A DNA stretch of 53,257 nucleotides from Burkholderia seminalis DSM 23518 (GTDB lineage Bacteria; Pseudomonadota; Gammaproteobacteria; Burkholderiales; Burkholderiaceae): positions 1 to 53,257 of the forward strand of contig NZ_CADFDK010000023.1 of the NCBI RefSeq assembly GCF_902832885.1, given 5' to 3'. Below are positions 1 through 7,934 of this stretch, one piece after another. Numbering within the stretch: the first letter of the stretch is position 1; each line of letters begins with the position of its first letter. The notes under the pieces were generated by a model. That model searched no databases, had not been told where the DNA came from, and saw only the letters and a program-made list of their open reading frames with translations. A program made the translations under genes and the position numbers.

Positions 1-850
1 CTCAGCGACGTGACCGTGCTATTGGTCGTGCTCAGGCCCGTCGAGGCAGACGTCGACAGCGAGGTCAGGCCGTTGAGGGTGGCGGTTGACAGTGAAGTGA
101 TCGCACTGTTAGCCGACGACAGGCCGGTGGACGTCGACGTGCTCAGCGACGTCACCGTGCTATTGGTCGTGCTCAAGCCCGTCGAAGCCGACGTCGACAA
201 CGACGTGATCGAGCTGGTGGCCGAGGACAGACCCGTAGAGGCCGACGTGCTCAACGACGTGACCGTGCTGTTGGTCGTGCTCAGGCCCGTCGAGGCCGAG
301 GTCGACAGCGACGTGATCGAGCTGGTGGCCGACGACAGACCCGTAGAGGCCGATGTGCTCAACGACGTGACCGTGCTGTTGGTCGTGCTCAGACCCGTCG
401 AGGCCGAGGTCGACAGCGACGTGATCGAGCTGTTTGCCGACGACAGACCCGTAGACGCCGACGTGCTCAACGACGTGACCGTGCTGTTGGTCGTGCTCAG
501 GCCCGTCGAGGCCGAGGTCGACAGCGACGTGATCGAGCTGGTGGCCGACGACAGACCCGTAGAGGCCGACGTGCTCAACGACGTGACCGTGCTGTTGGTC
601 GTGCTCAGACCCGTCGAGGCCGAGGTCGACAGCGACGTGATCGAGCTGGTGGCCGACGACAGGCCGGTAGAGGCCGAGGTGCTGAGTGACGTGACCCTGC
701 TGTTGGTCGTGCTCAGACCCGTCGACGCCGAGGTCGACAGCGACGTGATCGAGCTGGTGGCCGACGACAGACCCGTAGACGCCGACGTGCTCAGCGACGT
801 CACCGTGCTGTTCGTCGTGCTCAGCCCTGTTGAAGCTGCGGTCGATAGCG
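1..850 (-). repeat. 108-bp tandem repeat in the adhesin stalk
   Basis: About eight units are visible. The motif GTGACCGTGCT (or a close variant) recurs at about 10, 151, 259, 367, 475, 583, 691 and 799, giving a strict 108-bp spacing except for one 141-bp step between 10 and 151 (108 + 33 bp, still in frame). Each unit encodes 36 residues made of two related 18-residue halves. Such near-identical units can change in number by slippage or recombination, altering stalk length. Confidence 0.9.
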
Positions 851-1457
851 AGTAAAGTTGGCCGCCATTAACCGCGTAAGTGCTTGTTGACGTAAGCGCT
901 TGGGATGCGACTCCACTAATAGTGACACCAGCCGCTGCCGTTACAGCATCAGTGCTTTGCTTAAAGGTAATATAACTTGACCCGCCTGGACGAAGAAAAA
1001 CAGACGATAAAGTATTGTCCAACACGAACGCAGAGGCCGTGCTGGACCCATCCACAGAATTCATACCCGTAGCAAAATCGGTGTTCGCCATACCACTAAA
1101 ACCGGCCAAACCCACAGCCGAATTACACGCACCCGTATTTACCCCAGTACCAAGTATGTAAGTTCCACTACCAGATCCACAAGTTACAATAACACCAGCC
1201 CCACCACTCGCCCATACAGATTCCGATGCACTCACCAACAAAGTGGCAAAAAATGCCGCAAATAGAACATTAACTCCTTTCGAAATTTCAGATCGCATGC
1301 CTCGGAAGCGTTCATCATCGATGCAGATTTTGGTGAATATTCCAGACGAACACAAAGTTGACGTTTGCGATTTTCCCGACGCTGACGCAACAGATTCCGA
1401 TACCACAACCCAACACGCACGCAATTTATTCCAGATAATTTTGTATATCTTGTTCAT
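1..1457 (-). CDS. Trimeric autotransporter adhesin (YadA-like), N-terminal part, runs off the left edge
   Basis: Surface adhesin of the type V-c secretion class, expected to be exported by Sec and to form a trimeric stalk on the outer membrane. Translated from ATG at 1457, the protein begins MNKIYKIIWNKLRACWVVVS, which is the extended signal peptide region typical of trimeric autotransporters. A hydrophobic core (LFAAFFATLLVSAS) and WAS|GG cleavage-like site follow near residue 85. A neck-like stretch ending AVNGGQLYSLST precedes a long Ser/Thr/Leu/Gly-rich stalk built of 36-residue repeats (units such as SASTGLSTTNSTVTSLST). The frame stays open to position 1, so the C-terminal membrane anchor lies outside the window. 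A GGGGTGAG ribosome-binding site lies just upstream of the ATG. The long plus-strand ORF over the repeats is only its antisense shadow. The family is clear; the ligand is unknown. Confidence 0.9.
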   Translation of the reverse strand, partial: MNKIYKIIWNKLRACWVVVSESVASASGKSQTSTLCSSGIFTKICIDDERFRGMRSEISKGVNVLFAAFFATLLVSASESVWASGGAGVIVTCGSGSGTYILGTGVNTGACNSAVGLAGFSGMANTDFATGMNSVDGSSTASAFVLDNTLSSVFLRPGGSSYITFKQSTDAVTAAAGVTISGVASQALTSTSTYAVNGGQLYSLSTAASTGLSTTNSTVTSLSTSASTGLSSATSSITSLSTSASTGLSTTNSRVTSLSTSASTGLSSATSSITSLSTSASTGLSTTNSTVTSLSTSASTGLSSATSSITSLSTSASTGLSTTNSTVTSLSTSASTGLSSANSSITSLSTSASTGLSTTNSTVTSLSTSASTGLSSATSSITSLSTSASTGLSTTNSTVTSLSTSASTGLSSATSSITSLSTSASTGLSTTNSTVTSLSTSTSTGLSSANSAITSLSTATLNGLTSLSTSASTGLSTTNSTVTSL

Positions 1458-1850
1458 TACTCACCCCAAAAGAAAATGTTTATTTAAATCACGAGTCGTG
1501 GAGCGTCGCAAAAACGGTCGTTTTGGCTATCCTCGGATCGAGGACGCTAAAAATTTCGTAACTTGTTGTTTTTTCAAGAGGTTGCTGGAGGCGGTGAGTG
1601 ATCGGACAAAAAGGACCGTTTTTGTCTAGTACAATTGAGGGGCTTCTTACAAAAATTTGCGTTCCCGGTGCACGATGGACTGCCGATTGGTTTACGGCTT
1701 TGCCAAGTCGAAAACGCAAACGTTTGCTTTTGTCGAGGCTTTCCTCTCTGCAAAGTCGGTCGAGTTCCTCACTGAATTCCTCACGCACGCAATACATCGG
1801 TCCAGTCGGGGATGTGCCATCCCGGATTGGCCCTCGATAGGTACAAAGTC
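1458..1850. other. Intergenic region between adhesin and recombinase genes
   Basis: Holds the divergent upstream regions of the adhesin (leftwards) and the serine recombinase (rightwards). Short ORFs overlap on both strands but none has recognisable protein character. No clear promoter consensus or recombinase crossover site was identified by eye. Confidence 0.5.
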
Positions 1851-2423
1851 ATGAAAATTGGTTACGCACGCGTCTCGACTGACGAACAAAATCTCGACTT
1901 GCAAAAGGACGCCCTACGGCGCGCCGGCTGTCAGGTCATCTTTTGCGATCAGGGTGTCTCCGGCGCGACCTTCGATCGGCCCGGGCTCGAGCGCGCCCTG
2001 CGCCGCCTCAAAAAGGGTGGCATCCTTGTCGTATGGCGCCTCGACCGATTGGGACGCTCTCTTGGCAAGCTCGTCGACCTGGTTACCTACCTCGAACAGC
2101 AGAATGTCAAGTTCGAATCGCTCACCGAAAATATTTCAACCGACTCGTCCAGCGGCGTCTTGCTTTTTCATATGATGGCCGCCATGGCCCAGTTCGAACG
2201 GACCCTTATCAGTGAACGCACGAAGGCCGGAATTCAAGCTGCAAAAGCACGTGGGAAACGGCATGGACGCAAACCCGCCTTAAGTGCGACTCAACAAGAG
2301 CAAGCACTGGCTCTCATGAAGACAGAAACGATAACGTCTGTCGCTAGCCGCTTCGGCGTCAATCCGCGCACGTTGGTACGTATGCGCGCCCGATTCGCCA
2401 ACGAACAAACCCAAATTCGATAA
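1851..2423 (+). CDS. Serine recombinase (resolvase/invertase family)
   Basis: Small serine recombinase of 190 residues, the usual size for Tn3-type resolvases and Gin/Hin-type invertases. The start at 1851 gives MKIGYARVSTDEQNLDLQ, with the catalytic serine in YARVSTDEQ at residue 9. The family motifs VVWRLDRLGRSL (residues about 63-74) and FERTLISERTKAGI (about 120-133) are present. The C-terminal helix-turn-helix is seen as ITSVASRFGVNPRTLVRMRA. An upstream in-frame ATG at 1812 would add residues with no family character. It lies divergent to the adhesin gene and next to a block of nested insertion sequences. Whether it resolves a transposon or inverts a DNA segment cannot be told from sequence alone; no Tn3-type transposase is visible. 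Confidence 0.88.
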   Translation: MKIGYARVSTDEQNLDLQKDALRRAGCQVIFCDQGVSGATFDRPGLERALRRLKKGGILVVWRLDRLGRSLGKLVDLVTYLEQQNVKFESLTENISTDSSSGVLLFHMMAAMAQFERTLISERTKAGIQAAKARGKRHGRKPALSATQQEQALALMKTETITSVASRFGVNPRTLVRMRARFANEQTQIR

Positions 2424-2436
2424 ATTACAGATAACC

Positions 2437-2487
2437 AATAGCGTCGTCCGATTCTGCGATCCAAGGTCGGACGACGCTGGCGTCTGT
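2437..2487. repeat. 51-bp direct repeat with internal hairpin, copy 1
   Basis: Begins AATAGCGTCGTCCGATTCTG and contains the perfect 11-bp arms GCGTCGTCCGA and TCGGACGACGC. It lies 14 bp after the recombinase stop codon. A second copy at 7256-7306 differs at two of 51 positions. There is no T-run after the stem, so a simple intrinsic terminator is not well supported; a recombination site or element end is possible. Confidence 0.7.
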
Positions 2488-2576
2488 GAGAGGTGGCCGC
2501 GCAAATTCGGACAGGCGGATAAGTGGGGCGGCCGGGGCCTTGAGCCAGCGAGAATGCTGGCAAAGGAACCGGAAAG

Positions 2577-2640
2577 ATGACGAAGAGAACCCGACGGACG
2601 CACTCAGCGGCGTTCAAAGCGAAGGTGGCACTGGCAGCGG
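2577..2640 (+). pseudogene. IS3-family orfA fragment (5' end only)
   Basis: ATG at 2577 opens MTKRTRRTHSAAFKAKVALA, the N-terminus of an IS3-family orfA helix-turn-helix protein. The resemblance ends near 2640, where the sequence joins a short unrelated segment carrying GATTCAACCCGTCGATGCAAC. The leader from about 2488 looks like the left end of the same element. It is a remnant with no function expected. Confidence 0.6.
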
Positions 2641-2762
2641 TCAAATGCGATTCAACCCGTCGATGCAACACACTAGACGCTGCGTATGCAGTGGTGACCT
2701 GCCCCCTGCAAACAGGGCCAGCCGGAGTCTAGTAAAGTTCGTTCTCGGAGAAGAAGACGAAC

Positions 2763-3026
2763 ATGAAGAAGCGCTTTACGGAACAGCAAATCATCGGGTT
2801 TCTGAAGGAAGCCGAGGCCGATATGCCGGTCAAGGAACTGTGCAGGAAGCACGGGTTCAGTGATGCGTCGTTCTACACCTGGCGTGCGAAGTTCGGCGGC
2901 ATGGAAGTCTCGGAAGCCCGCCGGCTCAAGGACCTCGAGGTGGAGAATGCCCGGCTGAAGAAGCTGCTGGCCGAAGCAACGCTCGATATGGAAGCGTTGA
3001 AGGTCGTCGTCAAGGGAAAGCCCTGA
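2763..3026 (+). CDS. IS407-group transposase OrfA
   Basis: Complete 87-residue OrfA. It starts MKKRFTEQQIIGFLKEAEAD, has the IS3-type helix-turn-helix (ELCRKHGFSDASFYTWRAKF) and a leucine-zipper-like coiled coil (LEVENARLKKLLAEATLDME). In this family OrfA binds the ends and OrfAB, made by a -1 frameshift, is the transposase. Here orfB is truncated, so only OrfA can be made. Confidence 0.85.
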   Translation: MKKRFTEQQIIGFLKEAEADMPVKELCRKHGFSDASFYTWRAKFGGMEVSEARRLKDLEVENARLKKLLAEATLDMEALKVVVKGKP

Positions 3027-3406
3027 GCCCGCAAGCCAAACGCGAAGCAGTATCGGCGATTCGGGAGAAGGTCAACATCTCCGAGCGCCGCGCCTGCCGG
3101 CTTGTCGGGCTTTCTCGCAGCGTGCTGCATTACGACGCGAAGCCAGACCACGAGAATGAGGTGCTAACGGCGCGTCTGGTGGAGTTGGCACACGAACGTC
3201 GTCGATTCGGCTACCGCCGATTGCACGCTCTAGTGGAGCGCGAAGGCACGCACGCCAATCACAAGCGCATCTATCGCCTGTACCGTGAGGCAGGGCTGGC
3301 TGTGCGGCGCCGTCGCAAGCGCCATGGCGTCATGATTGAGCGCGAGCAACTGGCATTGCCGGGCGCCCCCAACGAGGTGTGGTCAATCGATTTCGTGATG
3401 GATGCG
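3020..3406 (+). pseudogene. IS407-group transposase OrfB, 3' truncated
   Basis: The frame entered by the expected -1 frameshift runs from about 3020 (ALSPQAKREAVSAIREKVN) through RRFGYRRLHALVEREG and NEVWSIDFVMDA. The last segment carries the first Asp of the rve catalytic domain. It then runs into unrelated DNA and stops at 3421. The remaining catalytic residues are lost. Confidence 0.8.
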
Positions 3407-3725
3407 TGCGGATTTCGGTGATGGTGATCAGCCGTTTCGGCGAACGTGATCATTTTGGAAGGTGGTGTTGCGCGGTCAATGGATTATAGCGAAGGTGATC
3501 GCGATCAGGATGCGGAGGACTGCTTGGCGTTGGTCTTCCGCATCGATTCGCCCTTCAACGGTAGCTTGTGGGCCTGATGGACGAGCCGGTCGAGGATCGC
3601 GTCGGCGAGCGTCGGGTCCTGCAGCCAGGCGTGCCAGTGTTCCAATGGCAGTTGGCTGGTAATGATCGTGGAGCGCGTGCCAACGCGATCGTCGAGCACT
3701 TCGAGCAGATCGTTTCGGGTGACCC
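3407..3725 (-). mobile_element. IS21-family element remnant (one end plus istB 3' end)
   Basis: The end at about 3407 shows IS21-type reiterated terminal motifs (GATTTCGGTGATGGTGATCA then GTTTCGGCGAACGTGATCA). The minus strand next to it encodes the C-terminus of IstB. It truncates the IS407-group element on its left and is itself cut by the IS3 element at 3726. Confidence 0.6.
3505..3722 (-). pseudogene. istB: IstB ATPase, C-terminal fragment
   Basis: The minus strand reads [40 protein letters not shown] and [20 protein letters not shown] in one frame. These match the C-terminal part of IS21-family IstB (the sensor/LDR-H region). Walker motifs and the N-terminus are absent because the IS3 element at 3726 interrupts it. 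Confidence 0.8.
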
Positions 3726-3800
3726 TGACCCAAGAAATAGTCCGGTGCAAAGGTAGAGAAATTCGGCATGATGTGTCCACGCGGACACGAAGGCCATGCC

Positions 3801-4067
3801 ATGAAGACGAGCAAGTTTACGGAAGAGCAGATCGCATTTGCCCTGAAGCAAGCCGAGCTGGGTACGAAGGTCGAGGAGATCTGCCGCAAACTCGGAATAA
3901 GCGAGGCGACTTTCTACAACTGGAAGAAGAAATTCGGAGGGCTGGGGCCTTCTGAGTTGCGCCGCTTGCGCCAGCTCGAAGAGGAAAACACGAAGTTGAA
4001 GCGGCTCGTGGCGGACCTGAGCCTGGACAAGGCCATGCTGCAGGACGTACTCGCAAAAAAGCTCTGA
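3801..4067 (+). CDS. IS3-family transposase OrfA
   Basis: 88-residue OrfA beginning [20 protein letters not shown], with the helix-turn-helix [20 protein letters not shown] and a coiled coil [20 protein letters not shown]. It appears complete. Its partner orfB, 17 bp downstream, is split by the nested IS110-type element, so the transposase OrfAB cannot be made here. Confidence 0.87.
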   Translation: MKTSKFTEEQIAFALKQAELGTKVEEICRKLGISEATFYNWKKKFGGLGPSELRRLRQLEEENTKLKRLVADLSLDKAMLQDVLAKKL

Positions 4068-4084
4068 AGCCTGCCCGTCGGCGC

Positions 4085-4612
4085 ATGTTGATCGATGAAT
4101 TGCGTGATCGCTATCGAACCAGCCTGACGAAGACTTGCGCGTTGTTTGGCATGTCTCGTTCGCTGTATCGGTATCAGTCGGTTGCGCGTGATTCGTCGGC
4201 GCTGCTCATGCGTATCAAGGAGATCACCGCCACGCGCGTGCACTATGGGTATCGGCGCGTTCACGTGGTCCTGCGACGGGAAGGCTGGCGAGATAACTGC
4301 AAGCGCGTCTACAGGCTGTATCGGGCGGAGGGACTCTCATTGCGGCATAAGCGGCCACGACGCAACAAATCGGCTCGGCTGCGACAGCCCAAGCATATCG
4401 TGACCGCGATCAACGAAATTTGGAGCATGGATTTCGTTGCGGATGCACTGTTCGATGGGCGACGCCTTCGGACTCTGACCGTCGTCGACAACTACACACG
4501 GGAATGCCTGGCCATCGAGGTTGGACAAAGCCTGAAGGGAGAGCATGTGGTCGAAGCGCTGACGCGTATCACCGCCATGCGCGGGCACCCTGCCACGATC
4601 AAGGTCGACAAC
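4085..4612 (+). pseudogene. IS3-family transposase OrfB, first part
   Basis: Reads MLIDELRDRYRTSLTKTCAL, then HYGYRRVHVVLRREGW and EIWSMDFVADAL (rve domain, first catalytic Asp), up to ATIKVDN at 4612, where the frame is broken by the IS110/IS1111-type insertion. The rest of the protein continues in the same reading frame at 6206. Confidence 0.85.
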
Positions 4613-4836
4613 GTTCTAAATGCAAGCGGAATGTGCAACGCAAGGTAAAACGGGGCCGCGCACACGGCGAGATGCAGTGCGCGAGCTGTCAAAGAGCGAA
4701 TGACAACCAACCAGTGGTCTTCCGCGGCATCGGGGAGACTTGCTGACCATAGTGGACACAAGATTCATCGCACACGGCGTGATCTTCACCGTACCTAAAA
4801 CAGCATAGAAGCCCCAGCGGAAGGTCCGAGCATTAT
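4613..4836 (-). ncRNA. Candidate bridge RNA region of the IS110/IS1111-like element
   Basis: IS110-family recombinases are guided by a structured RNA encoded in the non-coding end of the element; in the IS1111 group this lies downstream of the transposase. The 224 bp between the transposase stop and the element edge is the only long non-coding stretch in this element. I did not fold it or identify the target- and donor-binding loops, so this is a positional inference. Confidence 0.35.
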
Positions 4837-6123
4837 CTACGGGGTCGCCTGCGCCCCAACGGCAGCCGAGAGAGGGATCGATCCACTGGGTAAACCGAGT
4901 TCGAAGAACTGCCTATAAGGCTGGTTCTTCTTGATCATGCTGTAAGCCACGCGAGCCATCTTCGCTGCCACGGCGGTAAGCGCCTTGCGCTTGAGGTCAG
5001 CGTCGTCCGGATCTGCATGGACGTAACGTTCATATTTCGAGCGGAATGAGTTCTCCTTCATGCGCACGGCAGCCATGCCTGCCATCCAGAAGGCCAGCCG
5101 CAATCGTGCATTGCCGCGCTTGGAGAGTTGCTCGCGCCCCCGCTGGGTACCCGACTGTATCTTCGCCAGGTCGAATCCACAGTACTTCAGGAACTGACGG
5201 TGGTGACCGAAGCGGCGCAGGTCGCCGGCCTCGGCGAGGATAGTCATGGCGATCACCGAGCCGATGCCAGGCAGCGTCTTCAGATGGGCGAAGTCGATAT
5301 TGTCGTGAAGCTCCGCCTCGGCGCGCGCCTCGATTGCCGCTCGCAGTACGTTGAGCTCCTGGTACCGGCGAAGGGTAATACGGAATGTCTCGACAGCCAG
5401 GCAATCCGGCGCGTGAGGCAAGGCAGCGGTGTGTGCAGCTGTTTCCCATATCTCTTCGAGTTTGGCGCGTTTGTTCACCTTGCGGCCGACCAGATCCCAT
5501 GCAGCAGCCACAAAGCTCTCGCGATCCAGGGCGCGTACATGCGTCGGCGTCGGAAACTCGAGCAGGAAACGCACGAACCATTCGTTGCGGGTGGTGCACC
5601 AGTAGCGGTGCATCTCCGGGAAGTACAGGGGCAGGCTGTGGTTGATCAGAGAGTGCTGCACCTTGGTGCGTGCGCGGGAAACTTGGTAGTAGGTCTTTGC
5701 AAGTTCCTGCAGGTCATGATGGCCGGCGATCTGCGGGTCCACGTAGCGCTGATAGGTGCCACGCCTGAGCATTTCCAGGATGACCTGCGCGTCCTTGGGA
5801 TCGTTCTTGTCCCAAGAGTTGAACATCGCTTCGCGATACCGCGCCTGTGCCACGGAATTGATGCTGACCACCTCGTGCCCAGCTGTGAGCAGGCGGTGAG
5901 CCAGCGGGCGATGGTAGTCGCCGGTCGGCTCAAGCGCTACCCGGCAATTGCCGGGTAGCGCTTGAAGGTAACTCAACAGCCGGTCGAAGTCAGGAGCGCT
6001 GTTGGTCATCCGGAAGCGCTGACGCTTCCCGTCCGACAACTCGATCAACACAGCGTTCGAATAACGGGCGATGTCGATTGCAACCAGGTTCAGGGGCAGC
6101 GTACCTTCCAGCAAGTCGGCCAT
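4837..6123 (-). CDS. IS110-family transposase (DEDD, IS1111-like)
   Basis: 428-residue DEDD recombinase; start taken at 6123 (MADLLEGTLPLNLVAIDIAR) rather than the longer ORF start at 6156. The RuvC-like N-terminal domain shows the acidic residues in NLVAIDIARY, ALEPTGDYH and WDKNDPKDAQ. The C-terminal Transposase_20 domain shows LPGIGSVIAMTILAEAGD and the Ser-containing SGTQRGREQLSKRGNARLRL. Length and domain order are normal, so it appears intact. It catalyses RNA-guided cut-and-paste or circular-intermediate recombination in this family. It is inserted antisense within an IS3 orfB. Confidence 0.92.
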   Translation of the reverse strand: MADLLEGTLPLNLVAIDIARYSNAVLIELSDGKRQRFRMTNSAPDFDRLLSYLQALPGNCRVALEPTGDYHRPLAHRLLTAGHEVVSINSVAQARYREAMFNSWDKNDPKDAQVILEMLRRGTYQRYVDPQIAGHHDLQELAKTYYQVSRARTKVQHSLINHSLPLYFPEMHRYWCTTRNEWFVRFLLEFPTPTHVRALDRESFVAAAWDLVGRKVNKRAKLEEIWETAAHTAALPHAPDCLAVETFRITLRRYQELNVLRAAIEARAEAELHDNIDFAHLKTLPGIGSVIAMTILAEAGDLRRFGHHRQFLKYCGFDLAKIQSGTQRGREQLSKRGNARLRLAFWMAGMAAVRMKENSFRSKYERYVHADPDDADLKRKALTAVAAKMARVAYSMIKKNQPYRQFFELGLPSGSIPLSAAVGAQATP

Positions 6124-6205
6124 TTCGGTTTCCTCCGGCGGGCGGTGAACGGGCAATCCAAAGGATGCCCGTTACCCCTGATGGCTGACATTCTGCATGT
6201 ACTAC

Positions 6206-6535
6206 GGCAGCGAGTTCATCTCGAAGGCAATGGATCGCTGGGCGTATGAACATGGCGTCGAACTGGATTTCAGCCGGCCGGGCACGCCTACTGACAACGC
6301 CAAGGTCGAAAGCTTCAACGGGCGCTTCCGGCAAGAATGTCTGAACGCGCATTGGTTCTTGTCATTGGCCGACGCGCAGAGCAAAATCGACGACTGGCGC
6401 ACGTACTATAACGAGGTGCGTCCCCACTCCGCATTGCAGTGGATGACGCCCGCCGAATTCGCCCGTCAGGCAAGGGAATCCGCCTCGCCTGACAACTCAA
6501 CCAAGCCGGAAATCTCCACTTCCGACCGGGACTAA
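6206..6535 (+). pseudogene. IS3-family transposase OrfB, second part
   Basis: Resumes with [20 protein letters not shown], followed by [20 protein letters not shown] with the catalytic Glu, and the usual C-terminal [18 protein letters not shown]. It is in the same frame as the 5' part across the IS110-type insert. The upstream codons of the insert supply an artificial ATG (MYYGSEF), but no complete catalytic domain can be made. Confidence 0.87.
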
Positions 6536-6551
6536 TTCTGGTTCAGGGTCA

Positions 6552-7241
6552 AGATGCCTTCGCCGGCTAGGCCGAGCTTTACAAGAGTGGGCGGATCCAT
6601 GAAGCAGCCTGCATGGCGCACGCCCGACGCAAGCTGCACGACCTGCATGTCGTGAGGAAGTCGCCGATCACGACCGAAGCGCTCGAGCGCTTCGGCGCGC
6701 TGTACCAGATCGAGGCGCAGATCCGCAGCAAACCACCTGACGAGCGTCGGCGAATCCGGCAAACCCATGCGGCTCCGCTGCTCGACAGCCTGAAGCTGTG
6801 GTTCGAAGCCACGCTCAGACGCTGTCGGGGAAATCGGATACCAGCAAAGCGATTCAGTACGCCCTGAACCGCTGGGCCGCGCTCGTCTACTACTGCAGCG
6901 ACGGTCGAGTGGAGATCGATAAACTGCCGGCCTAACGCGCGCTCACGGGGTGGCGATCGGCCGCCGGAACTATCTGTTCGCCGGTGCGGATTCCGGCGGC
7001 GAACGCGCGGCGGCGATGTACAGCCTCATCGGTTCCGCGCGCCTGAACGGGATCGATCCCGAGGCCTACCTGCATCGCGTCATCGACCGCATCGCCGATC
7101 ACCCGATTAACCGCATCGACGAACTGCTGCCGTGGAACGTCGTGTCGCTGCTGCCGGCGAACGCTCGTACCACGCCGGTTCACTGAACCGCACATCTCCG
7201 TCCGTCAACTCCTGCCGCTACGGTACGAGTCGCACGCTTAC
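6552..7241 (+). mobile_element. IS66-family element, decayed 3' remnant
   Basis: The right end at 7241 reads, on the minus strand, GTAAGCGTGCGACTCGTACC, closely matching the terminus of the intact IS66 copy at 50742 (GTAAGCGTCCGAGCAGTACC). The interior encodes only the decayed C-terminal third of TnpC. The left part was lost at the junction with the IS3 element. Confidence 0.8.
6555..7186 (+). pseudogene. tnpC: IS66 TnpC, C-terminal part with several frameshifts
   Basis: Pieces in different frames match the intact TnpC of this window: CMAHARRKLHDLHVV, ERFGALYQIEAQIRSKPPDE, then after shifts YALNRWAALVYYCSDG, and finally [20 protein letters not shown] with [14 protein letters not shown]. An in-frame stop and at least two shifts are present near 6800-6960. 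It is not functional. Confidence 0.85.
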
Positions 7242-7255
7242 AATTCAAGAGAACT

Positions 7256-7306
7256 AATAGCGTCGTCCGATTCTGCGATCAAAGGTCGGACGACGCCGGC
7301 GTCTGT
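7256..7306. repeat. 51-bp direct repeat with internal hairpin, copy 2
   Basis: Same sequence as 2437-2487 apart from two substitutions, in the same orientation, 15 bp beyond the end of the IS66 remnant. The two copies bracket about 4.8 kb of nested insertion sequences. Confidence 0.7.
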
Positions 7307-7486
7307 TATCTATGATTTGTGGTTGCGTGGTATGGGCGAAGATGCGGCCAGTCTGATAAAGCGCGCTCGCGCGGCGCCGCTGTTTGCTAATGCCGCAGAT
7401 TTCGCGCCGGGGGCGGCTTGATTGTCACGACCTGCAGGTGCTCGCAAACGAAGGAACTTCTCTCACTCAGACGGCAACTACGTGAG

Positions 7487-7645
7487 GCACCTTGGCTCGC
7501 GGCGGCTACCGTGCCCGATCGAGATCAACTGCACGGCACCGAAAGCGACGACGCGGTGCCGGCGCTGCTTCGACAGGAGGTAACGATCGTGCCAATCTAT
7601 CGCGGGATGGACTTCATGCTCCGCCGGCATCGGAAATGGCACAAC
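7487..7645 (+). pseudogene. dnaE2: dnaE2 (error-prone DNA polymerase) fragment, decayed
   Basis: The plus strand reads WLAAATVPDRDQLHGTESDD, AVPALLRQEVTIVPIYRGMD and FMLRRHR. This aligns with the better preserved DnaE2 fragment at 34897-35603 (AAAAVPDRDLLRGTERDDAV, YRAMGFTLGRHPLALL). It is a short, substituted remnant from near the C-terminus; the polymerase active site is absent. The region from 7307 to 7486 shows nothing recognisable. Confidence 0.65.
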
Positions 7646-7934
7646 CAGCTTCGGCGCCGTCAATCTCACTAGGTGACCATAGCCTGGGGCACGCTTGCCC
7701 AGTAACGCGCTCCAGGTCATGCTTTCGGACCGATCACACACAACGGCAACTGCGCAATCAATGCGCTCCACTAGCTGCGGGATATAGTGACCTGGTCGAC
7801 GCCGCTTTGCCGGCCTCGTCCACGTCGAGATCTGCAAACACGTTCTTAAGATCGACGCTGCTGCCCTCGGATGGAGAAGAGCTCTTCATTCCGCTAGATT
7901 TGACAGAAGGAATACGAATCCGCACTTCGACACG
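7646..7934. other. Decayed DNA, nothing recognised
   Basis: Between the dnaE2 and istB remnants. Short ORFs exist in several frames but none has clear protein character. Confidence 0.4.

Larger units (their letters stand above)
2695..3406 (+). mobile_element. IS407-group IS3 element, truncated at its 3' side
   Basis: The left terminal repeat TGACCTGCCCCCTGCAAACA begins at 2695, followed by orfA and the first part of orfB. Homology stops near 3406 at the end of an IS21-type remnant. The right end is missing, so the element cannot move by itself. Confidence 0.75.
4613..6205 (-). mobile_element. IS110-family (IS1111-like) element inserted in orfB
   Basis: The element is bounded exactly by the two halves of orfB: ...GTCGACAAC at 4612 and GGCAGCGAG from 6206 rejoin into VDN-GSE, in frame. 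The insert is 1593 bp (one base of uncertainty because both junctions carry G). The transposase reads leftwards, with about 224 bp of non-coding DNA downstream of it and only about 80 bp upstream. The long downstream flank is the IS1111-type arrangement. A short subterminal match (ATGCA...AATGT) is visible at both ends. Confidence 0.8.
3726..6551 (+). mobile_element. IS3-family element split by an IS110/IS1111-type insertion
   Basis: The left end TGACCCAAGAAATAGTCCGG at 3726 matches the reverse complement of the right end at 6551 (TGACCCTGAACCAGAATTAG). Without the insert (4613-6205) the element is 1233 bp, a normal size for the family. The flanking bases do not show a target-site duplication, and the flanks belong to different elements (IS21 left, IS66 right), so the present copy probably formed through recombination between copies. 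Confidence 0.75.

Noticed and set aside
1-850. Possible CRISPR array from regular repeats
   Set aside because: The 108-bp units are contiguous coding repeats with no unique spacers.
10-855. 281-codon plus-strand ORF rich in Val, Asp and Leu
   Set aside because: Antisense shadow of the repeat region of the trimeric autotransporter, whose minus-strand frame has the extended signal peptide and neck motif.
5128-5958. 276-codon plus-strand ORF
   Set aside because: Antisense to the IS110-family transposase, which has clear catalytic motifs.
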